Shown here: positions 1-8,752 of the stretch, in pieces
Position numbering within the stretch: position 1 is the stretch's first letter
How the letters are laid out: each line of letters opens with the position of its first letter
Source of the DNA: Cochlodiniinecator piscidefendens
GTDB taxonomy: Bacteria > Pseudomonadota > Alphaproteobacteria > Rhodobacterales > Rhodobacteraceae
Direction of reading: 5' to 3'
NCBI RefSeq assembly: GCF_011326755.1
Contig: NZ_JAAOIE010000012.1
Coordinates: 1-61,555, forward strand
DNA: 61,555 nt
Translations under genes and position numbers: made by a program
Notes under the pieces: model-generated
Told to the model about the DNA's origin: nothing
Databases searched by the model: none
Seen by the model: only the letters and a program-made list of their open reading frames with translations

Positions 1-90
1 TTGCTCAGCCGCATGCGCCGTAATTCCAACCGTCGCAATATCACCCTCAACTGAAACCCACTCATGATCCTCTGAATAATAGATTCCCAT
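1..90 (-). CDS. gcvH: Glycine cleavage system H protein, 5' part only
   Basis: The first 30 codons of GcvH, the lipoylated carrier protein of the glycine cleavage complex; the rest lies beyond the left edge. The translation begins [17 protein letters not shown] and continues with [10 protein letters not shown], the conserved N-terminus of the H protein family. The lipoyl-lysine is not in the window. A strong ribosome binding site (AGGGAGA) lies 8 nt before the ATG. No aminomethyltransferase gene (gcvT) precedes it inside the window, so gcvH either heads the operon or gcvT lies elsewhere. I saw no glycine riboswitch consensus in the 200-bp leader. Confidence 0.88.
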   Translation of the reverse strand, partial: MGIYYSEDHEWVSVEGDIATVGITAHAAEQ

Positions 91-293
91 TACTATATCT
101 CCCTAGCTCAACGCTTGTAGTTTGAAACCCATCAGGCCGCCTGCCCTTTGGTATACACTCAACGGTTCGGTCTTCTTTTTCTCACAGGAAAAGAAAAAGT
201 TTCCTATCGTAAACACACTTTATCGTTAAAAGTGATCCTAAAAGAGTTCAACCATATATTTGCATACAACGGTATATATGCGAGGTTCAAAAC
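91..293. promoter_or_regulatory. gcvH upstream region
   Basis: A 203-bp AT-rich gap between the end of puuD and the start of gcvH, both on the minus strand. Read on the minus strand it holds an 8-bp stem (CTTTTTCT pairing with AGAAAAAG, roughly 170-200) and a short GC hairpin (CAGG-CGG-CCTG, about 135-148), which may be leader structure for gcvH. The tandem-aptamer signature of the glycine riboswitch is not recognisable. No coding sequence is evident. Confidence 0.35.
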
Positions 294-1556
294 TTAGTGC
301 GAGTGGGCCAATATCAATGGTTGTTCTTCAGTCACTCCGCGATACCATTCAACGATCAGCGCGCGTTCTTCTTCGGACATATAGCTCACGTTTGCAGGGG
401 GCATAGCCTGCGTTACACCAGCCTGAATGTAAATTTGGCGCGCCGCACGGGCAATATCCGCACGGGTATCTAAATAAACACCCCGAGGGGCCCATAAAAT
501 ACCGTCCCAAAAAGGCTCTCGAGCATGACACATAGAACACCGCCCCATCACAATGCTCTCGACATCATCAAAACCCACTGCTTGCGCAAAAACCAACTCA
601 ACACCGGTTAACGGGCGGGCTTCGGCTTGTTCAATCGGATCTTGACGAAGAGGCGCCGTAGAAAGCCACATAATGACGATAAAAATGATCGTCGTCACGA
701 TCCAAGTCCATGTAGGATTGCCTTTGTTTGCGTGAAGTGAGTTAAAGTAATGCCGTATTGTGACCCCCATTAGAAAAACAAGAGAGGCAATAATCCAATT
801 ATATTCAGTCGCAAAGGCCAACGGGTAATGGTTACTCAGCATCAGAAAAATCACAGGCAAGGTCAGGTAGTTATTATGCGTTGAACGCAACTTGGCAATT
901 TTTCCGTATTTTGCGTCAGGTGTGCGCCCAGCCTGAAGATCGGCAACCACAATGCGTTGATTGGGCATAATGATCAAAAACACATTTGCCGTCATGATCG
1001 TCGCCGTAAACGCACCCAGATGAAGCAAGGCAGCCCGGCCAGTGAAAACCTGCGTATATCCCCAAGCCATCACCACCAACAAACAAAATAACAAAAGCAT
1101 CAAAACGGTTGGGTGTTCACCAAGTTTGCTTTTGCATAGGAAATCATAAACAATCCAACCAACAGTTAAGGATCCGGCCGAGATCAAAATTCCCTGCCAT
1201 GCGGCCAGTTCGGCAACGTTCGGATCAATCAAGAAAAGTTCGGCACCTGCCCAATAGACGACCATCAGCAGCGCAGCACCAGACAGCCAAGTTGAATAGC
1301 TTTCCCATTTGAACCAAGTCAAATGTTCGGGCATTGCCGCAGGAGCAACCAGATATTTTCGAATGTGGTAAAATCCACCGCCGTGCACCTGCCATTCTTC
1401 GCCATGTGCCCCTTCGGGTAGATCGTCAGATTTGCGCAATCCTAAATCCAAAGCGATGAAGTAAAACGAAGATCCGATCCAAGCCATCGCCGTGATGACA
1501 TGCACCCAGCGCACAGCAAACGCCAGCCATTCCCAAAATACCGCTAGATCATACAT
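294..1556 (-). CDS. puuD: Urate hydroxylase PuuD, membrane protein with C-terminal cytochrome c domain
   Basis: Oxidises urate towards 5-hydroxyisourate in the purine degradation pathway, passing electrons through its own cytochrome c. The N-terminal two thirds is a multi-spanning membrane domain opening with a WVHVITAMAWIG segment typical of the PuuD family. The C-terminal domain carries one CxxCH heme site (CSMCH, about residue 340) followed by MPPANVS, which supplies a likely axial methionine. The ATG at 1556 is preferred because AAGGG lies about 8 nt upstream; an in-frame start 27 nt further up lacks this. About 420 residues is normal for the family. It is divergent from a LysR gene, its probable regulator. 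No other uricolytic genes lie nearby. Confidence 0.88.
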   Translation of the reverse strand: MYDLAVFWEWLAFAVRWVHVITAMAWIGSSFYFIALDLGLRKSDDLPEGAHGEEWQVHGGGFYHIRKYLVAPAAMPEHLTWFKWESYSTWLSGAALLMVVYWAGAELFLIDPNVAELAAWQGILISAGSLTVGWIVYDFLCKSKLGEHPTVLMLLLFCLLVVMAWGYTQVFTGRAALLHLGAFTATIMTANVFLIIMPNQRIVVADLQAGRTPDAKYGKIAKLRSTHNNYLTLPVIFLMLSNHYPLAFATEYNWIIASLVFLMGVTIRHYFNSLHANKGNPTWTWIVTTIIFIVIMWLSTAPLRQDPIEQAEARPLTGVELVFAQAVGFDDVESIVMGRCSMCHAREPFWDGILWAPRGVYLDTRADIARAARQIYIQAGVTQAMPPANVSYMSEEERALIVEWYRGVTEEQPLILAHSH

Positions 1557-1663
1557 CTTTGAACCCTTTTTGATTTGCCCCACGTTAACGCGCTGAGGTT
1601 TTTTCTTGTATTGTCGTAATTATCCAATCACTTTCAAATGAAATCGTAAAATGACGGGATGAC

Positions 1664-2575
1664 ATGTCTTATTTTGAAAACATCCGCACTTTTGTCAGAG
1701 TGTATGAACTGGGCTCAATGTCGGCCGCCGCGCGGGATTTACGCATTTCACCTGCCGTCGCATCCTCACGTATTTCTCAATTGGAATCTCATCTCGATGT
1801 GCGCCTTTTTGCACGCACCACCCGATCCCTTCAAGCAACGGAACAAGGCCGCACATTTTACGATGGGGCCTTGCGCGTACTGGAAGCCGTCGATGCAGCC
1901 GAAGCGGGTGTAAATGACATCACCCAAACGCCAAGAGGCACTATATTTGTCGCGGCTCCGTTAGGAATAGGCCGGCGTTTCATTGCTCCGCTTATCCCAC
2001 AATTCAAAAGTCAGTATCCGTTGGTCGATGTGCGGTTGCGTCTATCGGATCGAAAAATCGATCTCACCGCAGAAGGGCTCGACGTCGTGTTCTTTCTTGG
2101 AAACCCATCGGATAGCAATTTAAAAATGCGTAAAATCGCCAACTGCGACAGAGTGATTTGCGCCGCCCCCGAATACTTGGAACGCCGAGGCATTCCAGAA
2201 ACTGCGCATGATTTAGTCACAGAGAAGCACGATTGCCTTGCCCTTCGGTTTCCCGGTGCACCGGAATTTCAATGGGAATTGGTAACTGAGACCGGCCCCG
2301 AACGTTTTGCTGTCACCGGCCCCTACGAAAGTGACGACGGCGACGTTTTAACAGCCTGGGCACTTGATGGGCATGGTGTCATCCTCAAACCAAGGTTTGA
2401 GGTGGCGGAACATCTACGCTCAGGCGCATTGATTCCAGTTGCCATGACGACACCACCAGTGCCAGTACAGCTTGGATGTCTTTTTGCACATCGCCGTCAT
2501 CAAGATCCCAAAACACGCCTTTTCATCGAATTTATTTATGGGAAAATGTCTCAGGCGCTAAAAGACACGCTCTAA
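1664..2575 (+). CDS. LysR family transcriptional regulator
   Basis: A 303-residue DNA-binding regulator of normal LysR length. Residues 1-60 hold the winged helix-turn-helix (SMSAAARDLRISPAVASSRISQLE), and the remainder is the two-lobed effector domain beginning near GTIFVAAP. The divergent arrangement with puuD across only about 107 bp (to the puuD ATG at 1556) is classic for LysR proteins and suggests it controls puuD and itself; the effector could be a purine or urate, but this is inference from position. The sub-type resembles the CrgA/DmlR-like group of proteobacterial LysR regulators. Confidence 0.9.
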   Translation: MSYFENIRTFVRVYELGSMSAAARDLRISPAVASSRISQLESHLDVRLFARTTRSLQATEQGRTFYDGALRVLEAVDAAEAGVNDITQTPRGTIFVAAPLGIGRRFIAPLIPQFKSQYPLVDVRLRLSDRKIDLTAEGLDVVFFLGNPSDSNLKMRKIANCDRVICAAPEYLERRGIPETAHDLVTEKHDCLALRFPGAPEFQWELVTETGPERFAVTGPYESDDGDVLTAWALDGHGVILKPRFEVAEHLRSGALIPVAMTTPPVPVQLGCLFAHRRHQDPKTRLFIEFIYGKMSQALKDTL

Positions 2576-2586
2576 TCACACTGTTT

Positions 2587-3321
2587 TCAGAGCTGTTTCT
2601 TGCGCAATTGTCGTGCTTTCTTACGCTTACGGTTCCATTCTCTAAGTTTGTCATACTGTCCTTCAGACACGACCTGTTTTAAAACGTCATCCAGCTTCTT
2701 TGCTTTGCGTTTCTTTTTGCGCATTTTCTCGCTGCTCTGCGCGCCCTTTAACAGAAGTTCATCAGAGGTTTGCCCAACAATCTCTTGCGTCTTCACAACA
2801 GCCCAACTCGGGTAATTACCATACGCAGAATTATCAAAGGCACCTTCGGTGACCATCAGTTCAAAACCATTTTGCTCAACGAGCTCATTCACAACACTTT
2901 GCAAAAGAGGGCATTCTTCGTGGTAGTCATCACCAGCCAAAAGCCCTCCGATTTTGACCTTGCTCGCCCATGATCGGATCGTACGGCCACCTTCGAGACC
3001 TGTGCCCGCATAACCATCCAAATACATGAAATCGAATGTTTCGTTGGGAAACAAATCAAGAGCCTCATCAAACGACATTCTTAACAGTTTGTAACTTTTA
3101 AACAGCCCGACCTTTTGCAGCGCGATTTTATATTGTTCGGTATCATGGGTATCTCCGTACATATCGACGCCAAAAAACTGATCGAACAAACCGCTTTCAA
3201 CCATTCTCGCTGAATAGTCACCTGCGGCGACACCCAACTCAATTCCGGTTAAATTGCTTTGCCCCTCTAGCAATTTTAGCAAGTCAAAACGGTCGTATCC
3301 TACAAGAGTTTTGGGGGCCAT
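2587..3321 (-). CDS. Class I SAM-dependent methyltransferase-like protein
   Basis: A 244-residue protein of the Methyltransf_24 type. The Rossmann motif I is IELGVAAGDYSARM (about residue 27), followed by GVDMYGD for the second strand and FDFMYLDGYAGTG for the acidic strand of the fold. The substrate is unknown; proteins of this type often modify sugars or small molecules in surface-glycan loci. The last 45 residues are strikingly lysine/arginine-rich (KMRKKKRKAKK and RKRKKARQLRKKQL), which is not part of the fold and may bind nucleic acid or membrane. It is convergent with the LysR gene, ends 11 bp from it, and stands alone as a transcription unit. Confidence 0.7.
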   Translation of the reverse strand: MAPKTLVGYDRFDLLKLLEGQSNLTGIELGVAAGDYSARMVESGLFDQFFGVDMYGDTHDTEQYKIALQKVGLFKSYKLLRMSFDEALDLFPNETFDFMYLDGYAGTGLEGGRTIRSWASKVKIGGLLAGDDYHEECPLLQSVVNELVEQNGFELMVTEGAFDNSAYGNYPSWAVVKTQEIVGQTSDELLLKGAQSSEKMRKKKRKAKKLDDVLKQVVSEGQYDKLREWNRKRKKARQLRKKQL

Positions 3322-3441
3322 TTCATTTTCTCATTCTAGGTTGCTGGATGTGCCATTATGCACTGATGAACAGCCTTTTCAATCTATTCATTCCCAAGCC
3401 AAGGCCAAACTCTGCACCAGCGCCTTTAGTGAGAAGACCAA

Positions 3442-4425
3442 TCATTTCGAGTGCATATGTTTTTTTCTGTTCCTCGTCGTGGCCGTCGCTTCATCGCTCC
3501 CATCATGAAAGGATCCAAAAAGAACGTCCCAAGGCATTTCTGCAGTCCCGTAATTACATTCAAAATAACGGTGGTGCAGTTGATGAAAAAAATCCCCAGT
3601 ATTGAACCGCTTACGATTTTCCACGCTGATCCCTTCATATCCAGAATGAGAAACGCAAGGGTTCAATCCATTTACATAGGCGTGGAAAATAAAATGGATT
3701 GGATGTGAAGGGACAACAAAATGGATCATCAAAGTGGAAAAATATAGAAGTGCCTCAATGGGGTGCATAGAAATCCCAGCCCATGGACCAATATTGATGT
3801 TCCGATGATGTAAACTGTGCGCCAGCCGATACATCGGGGGCCAATGCAAAAATCGATGCGCCCAATAAAAATGGAAACTCGACCAAATAGGAATAATGAT
3901 CAGCCAAGCAATAAACCAGATAGGGTTTTCGGAAAACGATGTCTGCGGCAAGTAAGCATTGGCCGCAGCCCAGAAGTAACAAACTTCATAGGCGCTCCAA
4001 AGTGTCAAACTTGAAGCAATCGACCAAAACATATTGTCCCAAACTTGATTTCGGAACGTAAAATGCCCGTTTTTGTCAATCTGGTCTCGTTTATCAAACT
4101 TAAGCTTTTTTTGTTGCCCAATGAAGGTAATGAACCAAAGATGTAATCCTCCGGCGACAAGGCATAGCAAGATAAAATTACGCACCCAAATCTGGAAAAT
4201 CCAACCAACAGATAAGGTGCGCATCTCAGCCCAATCAGGTTGAAAAAACTGATAAACCCCCAAAGCCAATGCCAATTCAATCGTTACCGAAGTAATCGCC
4301 AACCAATAAGAGCCAACCCATTTCAACCATTTCAGAGGTTGTGGTGGCCAGTTCAGAATAGGGGAGACAGGGATTGGCGATGCAGGCTGATGGTTCCACG
4401 TCGCATTGCGCCTAGGCTTATCCAT
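3442..4425 (-). CDS. Sterol desaturase / fatty acid hydroxylase family protein
   Basis: An integral membrane di-iron enzyme of 327 residues. After three or four predicted membrane segments it shows the histidine clusters that bind the two irons: HRFLH, HSLHH and HQLHH. The conserved NYGTAEMPWDVLFG motif follows the last cluster. Family members hydroxylate or desaturate sterols, carotenoids or acyl chains; which applies here cannot be read from the sequence. It lies 12 bp downstream of the broken aldehyde dehydrogenase gene on the same strand and so probably lost its original promoter context, although the reading frame itself is intact. Confidence 0.82.
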   Translation of the reverse strand: MDKPRRNATWNHQPASPIPVSPILNWPPQPLKWLKWVGSYWLAITSVTIELALALGVYQFFQPDWAEMRTLSVGWIFQIWVRNFILLCLVAGGLHLWFITFIGQQKKLKFDKRDQIDKNGHFTFRNQVWDNMFWSIASSLTLWSAYEVCYFWAAANAYLPQTSFSENPIWFIAWLIIIPIWSSFHFYWAHRFLHWPPMYRLAHSLHHRNINIGPWAGISMHPIEALLYFSTLMIHFVVPSHPIHFIFHAYVNGLNPCVSHSGYEGISVENRKRFNTGDFFHQLHHRYFECNYGTAEMPWDVLFGSFHDGSDEATATTRNRKKHMHSK

Positions 4426-4437
4426 GTTTTTTTCCTT

Positions 4438-5484
4438 TTAGGCAAACGGGTCCGATTGACTTGGATTGGTTGACAGCCAAACCGATTTAGTCTGCATAAA
4501 ACAACGCATCCCTTCCCAGCCGTTTTCGCGGCCATATCCCGATTGCTTTGTACCCCCAACCGGAGATTGCGTCGCAGCATTAAAATAGTTGTTGATATAG
4601 ACCGTCCCCGCTTCGATCTGATCTGCAACTCGCATCGCGCGGGCAACGTCGTTGCTCCAGATTCCTGCAGCTAGACCATAAACCGTATCATTTGCCTTAA
4701 AGATGGCTTCGCTCTCGTCTACCCAAGATTCAGTACTGACGACCGGACCAAACACTTCGTTTTGCGCCAACTCAGAACTATTTGGCACATCTGCAAAAAT
4801 GGTTGGCCCAATGTAATACCCCTTATCACGACACGATGTACGCCCGTCTAAAAGCATCTTGTGTCCAGCTTTTTCAGCGGCATTGATCCGGGCCAAAACG
4901 CTTTCGTAATGTGGTTTATTCGCCATTGGTCCGATCTGTGTCGACGCATCTAATGGATCACCCACGCAGGCCTTTTGAACGACATTTACAAGCTTCTGCG
5001 TAAACTCTTCTATGATGTCAGCGTGTATCAACAACCTAGATCCGGAAATACAGCTTTGACCTCCGGGGGGAAAAATACCACCAGCGACACCATTCACAGC
5101 CAAATCAATATCAGCATCCGGGAACACAATTTGCGGAGACTTCCCTCCGAGTTCCATTACCACTGGCTTAACTTGACGCGCAGCGGTTTCAGCTGCTGCA
5201 CGCCCCCCTGCTGTACCTCCGGTAAAGCTCACCATCCGTACATCGGGGTGTTCAATCATCGGCGCTGCGGTAGTTGCCCCATATCCCGTCACCACATTGA
5301 TGACTCCCGGTGGAATGTCCGCTTCGGATAGAACGTCCATTAGCTCCAAGGTAGAGCAGCTCGAATGCTCTGATGGCTTGAGAACAACTGTATTACCCGC
5401 TGCAAGACAAGGCGCAAGCTTCCAAATCAACGTGCCGAGAGGCGAGTTCCAAGGCAGAACTTGGGCTACCACACCGAAAGGTGC
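4438..5484 (-). pseudogene. Aldehyde dehydrogenase, N-terminus deleted
   Basis: NAD(P)-dependent aldehyde dehydrogenase remnant. The frame is open with recognisable homology from APFGVVAQVLPWNSP (5484) to the normal C-terminus. It retains the catalytic glutamate (ELGGKSP), the active-site cysteine (GGQSC) and the C-terminal QTKSVW motif. A complete enzyme has about 480-500 residues; here roughly the first 140 are missing. Going upstream the frame changes into unrelated sequence and meets a stop codon at 5506-5508. A GTG at 5472 could initiate a 344-residue fragment, but the fragment lacks part of the NAD-binding domain. The lost end abuts the remains of a LysR gene (see findings). Confidence 0.85.
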
Positions 5485-5491
5485 CCCACAC

Positions 5492-5716
5492 CACAGCTTT
5501 GTTAGTTATATGGTGTACCTACGCGCGATCCAAAACGGTTTGGGTATTGGCATCGGATGGCGACATTTACTGCAAGAATCCCTTGAAAATGGATCGTTAG
5601 TCCAAGCGTGCTCACATGAACATGAAACTCAAAGGGGCTATTTTTGTTCAATCGCCACAACAAGCGAAAAGAAGCTTGGAACGCATCATTTCATCGATTG
5701 GATCGCGAAAACCTGA
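5492..5716 (+). pseudogene. LysR regulator remnant, C-terminal end only
   Basis: About 75 codons matching the end of a LysR effector-binding domain: SYMVYLRAIQNGLGIGIGWR, then a leucine-rich helix and GSLVQA, closing with FIDWIAKT before the stop. The GcvA-like pattern of this segment (a glycine-rich G-x-G-I-G-W-R strand) is clear. The helix-turn-helix and most of the effector domain are gone. The upstream frame reads through the antisense strand of the aldehyde dehydrogenase, so the longer open frame that starts near 5297 is artificial. It would have been the divergent regulator of the aldehyde dehydrogenase before the deletion. Confidence 0.78.
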
Positions 5717-5738
5717 CGCTTAGTCTATATTTTCACCT

Positions 5739-5771
5739 CGAAGTAGGCCGATATTCTCTCGGCCTACTTCG
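5739..5771. terminator. Perfect 13-bp inverted repeat between convergent ends
   Basis: CGAAGTAGGCCGA and its exact complement are separated by 7 nt. It lies between the LysR remnant and the end of the membrane flavoprotein gene, so it sits where a bidirectional terminator is expected. Neither side is followed by a run of T, so intrinsic termination is uncertain. Confidence 0.45.
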
Positions 5772-5802
5772 GCTCTCACAGAGCTCAAGACATGGGCGTA
5801 TC

Positions 5803-7116
5803 TTAGCTATCCCATATAGCGCCATATGCAGGAATTCCCTGTGTCTCCATGTCGTAGACCACTTTTCTGGTTAGTTTCTGGTTTGCAATAACGATCACGG
5901 CCTCCGCCCCAGTCTCGCGCACCGCCTGCAACGCAAGTGCAGAAAGGTCAGGCTTCCCATCTTTATCCGTATCCCAGATCAACGGATCTTCTGTATGCGC
6001 CTCGATTTCATCCACCAACGCGTCACCATAGGTTTTACGCGGGCTACGTGTTGACCAGATTAAGCGGTTCGGCACATCCTTAGCAAAAAGGTGCGGTAGA
6101 ATAGGCCCAATACCAGACCCGGTCCCGACATAAACAACACGTTCAAACAACACTTCAATCCGCGCGACGCCACTTGTTGTGATGCCTTTCACCCAAACTT
6201 TTTTGGGCGGATTGTCTACAAATCGTCCTGTCCAATCCCCTGCCCGGGAAATCGTTAAACGATACCCTTCTTCCGTGGGTGAAGGAATGTTTGCAAAAGA
6301 ATGATACTCACCAAATGGCGTCAAACTGATTGCATTTGAACTTCCAGGAAATGGCGTATCTCCGTAATTAAACCGAACCATAACAGCGTGGTCAGAAGGT
6401 TTTTCAACATCGATATCAACACGTTTCAACGATAACCATGGCGACAAAATGGATAACGTAATGAGGCACAACATCCAAAAAGCAGGTGTTTGAAGCAACA
6501 CCCCTCCCAAATCACGGGTAATTGAAATCGTCTGCGCCCAAAACAGCCCTAGCACCGTCCAACCAACAAAACGATGAATTTTCTCGAACGTGTTGTGGAA
6601 TTTAGCCCGAATTGGGCCCAGCGCTGAAACAACCATCAGTACCATTAGTACAACCATCGTTGAACTCAATCCCAACGTCAGATCCGAGGGCACACCTACA
6701 CCGCTTAGCCGATTGGCAACCATAGCAAACAGCAGAAAGCCAAACCATATCGTACCTGCTACGGCTCCTCCTGAATGTAACCCACCCAAATGGAACACTT
6801 TGCCAGCGCCCCAACGTATCCAAAGCGGCCAACTGACAGGAATCCGAGTTGCAAGCCAGAACAACGCATTGATAACCCTTTGCTGGCGTATCAAAATTCC
6901 CACCGACAGATTGATCAGCGCCATATCTGCAATTGATCCTAGCGCATAACGACCCTCAAAGAACCAAACGCCATCGCGTATGCCGACGAAGAAGACAATT
7001 AGGTTCAAGACTGCAACAACAAAGGCGAGCCGACGATATTCCATCAGTGCTGGATGCCGTGTGAGACGTCGAAAATTGAGACGTCTAGGCGCAGGGTTTG
7101 TCATCTCCGAAGTCAT
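5803..7116 (-). CDS. Membrane flavoprotein of the TmpA/TmpL type (ferredoxin-reductase-like)
   Basis: A 437-residue protein with about six membrane helices in residues 25-230 and a soluble ferredoxin-NADP reductase-like part after that. Visible elements are paired histidines in the membrane part (H109/H114 and H174/H181), GEYHSFANI near residue 270 in the position of the flavin-binding motif of ferric reductase/NADPH oxidase proteins, and GTGSGIGPILP near 331 as the nucleotide-binding loop. The start codon overlaps the stop of the adenylating-enzyme gene by 4 bp, so the two are translationally coupled. The order adenylation domain, six helices, FAD/NAD(P) domain is that of fungal TmpL. The electron acceptor is unknown. 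Confidence 0.72.
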   Translation of the reverse strand: MTSEMTNPAPRRLNFRRLTRHPALMEYRRLAFVVAVLNLIVFFVGIRDGVWFFEGRYALGSIADMALINLSVGILIRQQRVINALFWLATRIPVSWPLWIRWGAGKVFHLGGLHSGGAVAGTIWFGFLLFAMVANRLSGVGVPSDLTLGLSSTMVVLMVLMVVSALGPIRAKFHNTFEKIHRFVGWTVLGLFWAQTISITRDLGGVLLQTPAFWMLCLITLSILSPWLSLKRVDIDVEKPSDHAVMVRFNYGDTPFPGSSNAISLTPFGEYHSFANIPSPTEEGYRLTISRAGDWTGRFVDNPPKKVWVKGITTSGVARIEVLFERVVYVGTGSGIGPILPHLFAKDVPNRLIWSTRSPRKTYGDALVDEIEAHTEDPLIWDTDKDGKPDLSALALQAVRETGAEAVIVIANQKLTRKVVYDMETQGIPAYGAIWDS

Positions 7117-8744
7117 TGCGCCGCGCCCTCTGCTAGATTGTTGAAATGTTGCTGAGCCAACGTCAACAATAATCGCTTGTCCAATTTACCCCGTGGTGTA
7201 CGGGGCAAGGTCTCGATTGGCAGCACAGCAGCTGGGCTACAGTAGTAAGGCAAACGCTCTGCAACTTGATGAGCAGCTTTATCTGCTGATGCGGTAGCGG
7301 GGGAAATAAAGCTGACCAATGTTCGATCATCGAATTTCAAGGTGACCGCCTGCTCGCAACAATCTGACGCTTCAAGCGCGTTAGAGACTCCATCTAGCTC
7401 CACCCGAAAACCACGAATTTTGACAAGATCGTCAACACGCCCAAAATGCTCCAACTCCCCCTCTTCGGTCCAGCGACCAAGATCCCGTGTACGAAACATC
7501 ATATGTCCGGGGCGAAAAGGATCGGGGCGATATCGTTCTGCAGTAAGGCTAGGGTTGTTCAAATACCCCGCACTGACACAATCCCCCCCTGCCCACATTT
7601 CGCCTTTGTGACCGATTGGAAGTGGTTGTAAATCTTCATCCAGAATATAGACGGTGTTGTTTGGTGTTGGGCGCCCAATCGACAGATAAGATTTTTCTGG
7701 ACGGTGAGGCTCAGCCGTATTGATAATCGTAGTCTCAGTTGGCCCACAAGAATTATAAAACGTGCAAAAAGACCCCCAGCTGTCTGCTAATGGACGCGGA
7801 CAAGGTTCCCCTGCCACCGCAGCAACCTTGACGTTTGAACATCGACTGGCATCTAAAGAATTTAAGATCGAAGGGGTTGCAATCAAGACGTCCACTTTTT
7901 CGGCTGTCTCTTGAATTGATTTGCCCCGAATGACGAGTGTCGCACCATTAGATAACGCGCCCAATGTTTCCCATGCGGCCATATCAAAAGCGATGGATAG
8001 AATTTGCCCGACTCGCCGTCCAGGCGCCATACCTAAATCACCAGGCGCGGTCAGTAAGATATTCGCCAAATTCGCGTGGGTTACTTGCACCCCATTCGGT
8101 ACACCAGTGGTCCCGGACGTAAACAGGATCATTGCGACGTCACTCGGTTTTGCAGGTGACGACCCAAACTGAACCGTTTCCATTTGCGCTGTGTCTTCCA
8201 TCATATCCTGATCAATTTCGATAAGCGATTGATCAGGCGTCACGGGTACCATGTCTGAAAATTCAGAAAGCGTAAGAATAACCTTGGCCTTCGTTGCCTC
8301 TGCAATGTGTCGCAAAGATTTCGCAGGGGCCACGCCTACATGTTGTGGGACGTAAGCGGCACCCACTTTGAGTATCGCTGCGATGCCAACCACCATTTCC
8401 AAAGAGCGACGTAAATAAAGACAAACAGCATCACCACGCTTGACCCCTTGCATCACAAGACGCTGCGCCAATCTGTTAGAGGCCCGATCCAGAGCGGCAT
8501 AACTCAGCGTTTTCCCTGCAGCCTCAGAGGCAATCCCTTCCGGCTGAACACGCATTTGATGTAACAGTGCATCGGTAATTGTCGCAAATCGAGGGGTCTG
8601 TGTTGGTCCCCAACCAAAGGCACGAAACCGCTCCTGGTCAAGCGCACTCAGTCTGGCCAGAGGGTCAGACTGCACCGTTTGAGGATTAGAAATCTCAGAT
8701 GTTGGCTGAAATCCTTTCAAGTCGTCGATGGTAATGTTTTGCAT
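7113..8744 (-). CDS. Adenylate-forming enzyme (AMP-binding/NRPS-type adenylation protein) without carrier domain
   Basis: A stand-alone adenylation protein. Counting from the upstream in-frame ATG at 8756 (547 residues), the core motifs are LFTSGTTGVPNG (211-222), FDMAAWE (257-263), CGPTETT (337-343), RTRD (422-425), GRVDDLVKIRGFR (439-451) and PRGKLDK with the catalytic lysine (about 524). There is no peptidyl-carrier, condensation or thioesterase domain. The ATG at 8744 is preferred because GGAAAG precedes it closely, and because the ATG at 8756 lies inside a promoter-region repeat. The partner flavoprotein gene overlaps its stop. Substrate specificity cannot be assigned; it may adenylate an amino or aryl acid. 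Confidence 0.8.
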   Translation of the reverse strand: MQNITIDDLKGFQPTSEISNPQTVQSDPLARLSALDQERFRAFGWGPTQTPRFATITDALLHQMRVQPEGIASEAAGKTLSYAALDRASNRLAQRLVMQGVKRGDAVCLYLRRSLEMVVGIAAILKVGAAYVPQHVGVAPAKSLRHIAEATKAKVILTLSEFSDMVPVTPDQSLIEIDQDMMEDTAQMETVQFGSSPAKPSDVAMILFTSGTTGVPNGVQVTHANLANILLTAPGDLGMAPGRRVGQILSIAFDMAAWETLGALSNGATLVIRGKSIQETAEKVDVLIATPSILNSLDASRCSNVKVAAVAGEPCPRPLADSWGSFCTFYNSCGPTETTIINTAEPHRPEKSYLSIGRPTPNNTVYILDEDLQPLPIGHKGEMWAGGDCVSAGYLNNPSLTAERYRPDPFRPGHMMFRTRDLGRWTEEGELEHFGRVDDLVKIRGFRVELDGVSNALEASDCCEQAVTLKFDDRTLVSFISPATASADKAAHQVAERLPYYCSPAAVLPIETLPRTPRGKLDKRLLLTLAQQHFNNLAEGAAQ

Positions 8745-8752
8745 GGCGCTTT

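Noticed and set aside
91-293. Possible glycine riboswitch before gcvH
   Set aside because: The leader does not show the conserved cores of the glycine aptamers; only two generic hairpins are visible.
5297-5491. N-terminal part of a 139-codon plus-strand frame ending in LysR sequence
   Set aside because: This part is the antisense of the aldehyde dehydrogenase; only the stretch after about 5492 resembles LysR.
5739-5771. Reading the 13-bp inverted repeat as a transposon end
   Set aside because: It is a short-loop hairpin placed between two gene ends, better explained as a transcript-end structure.
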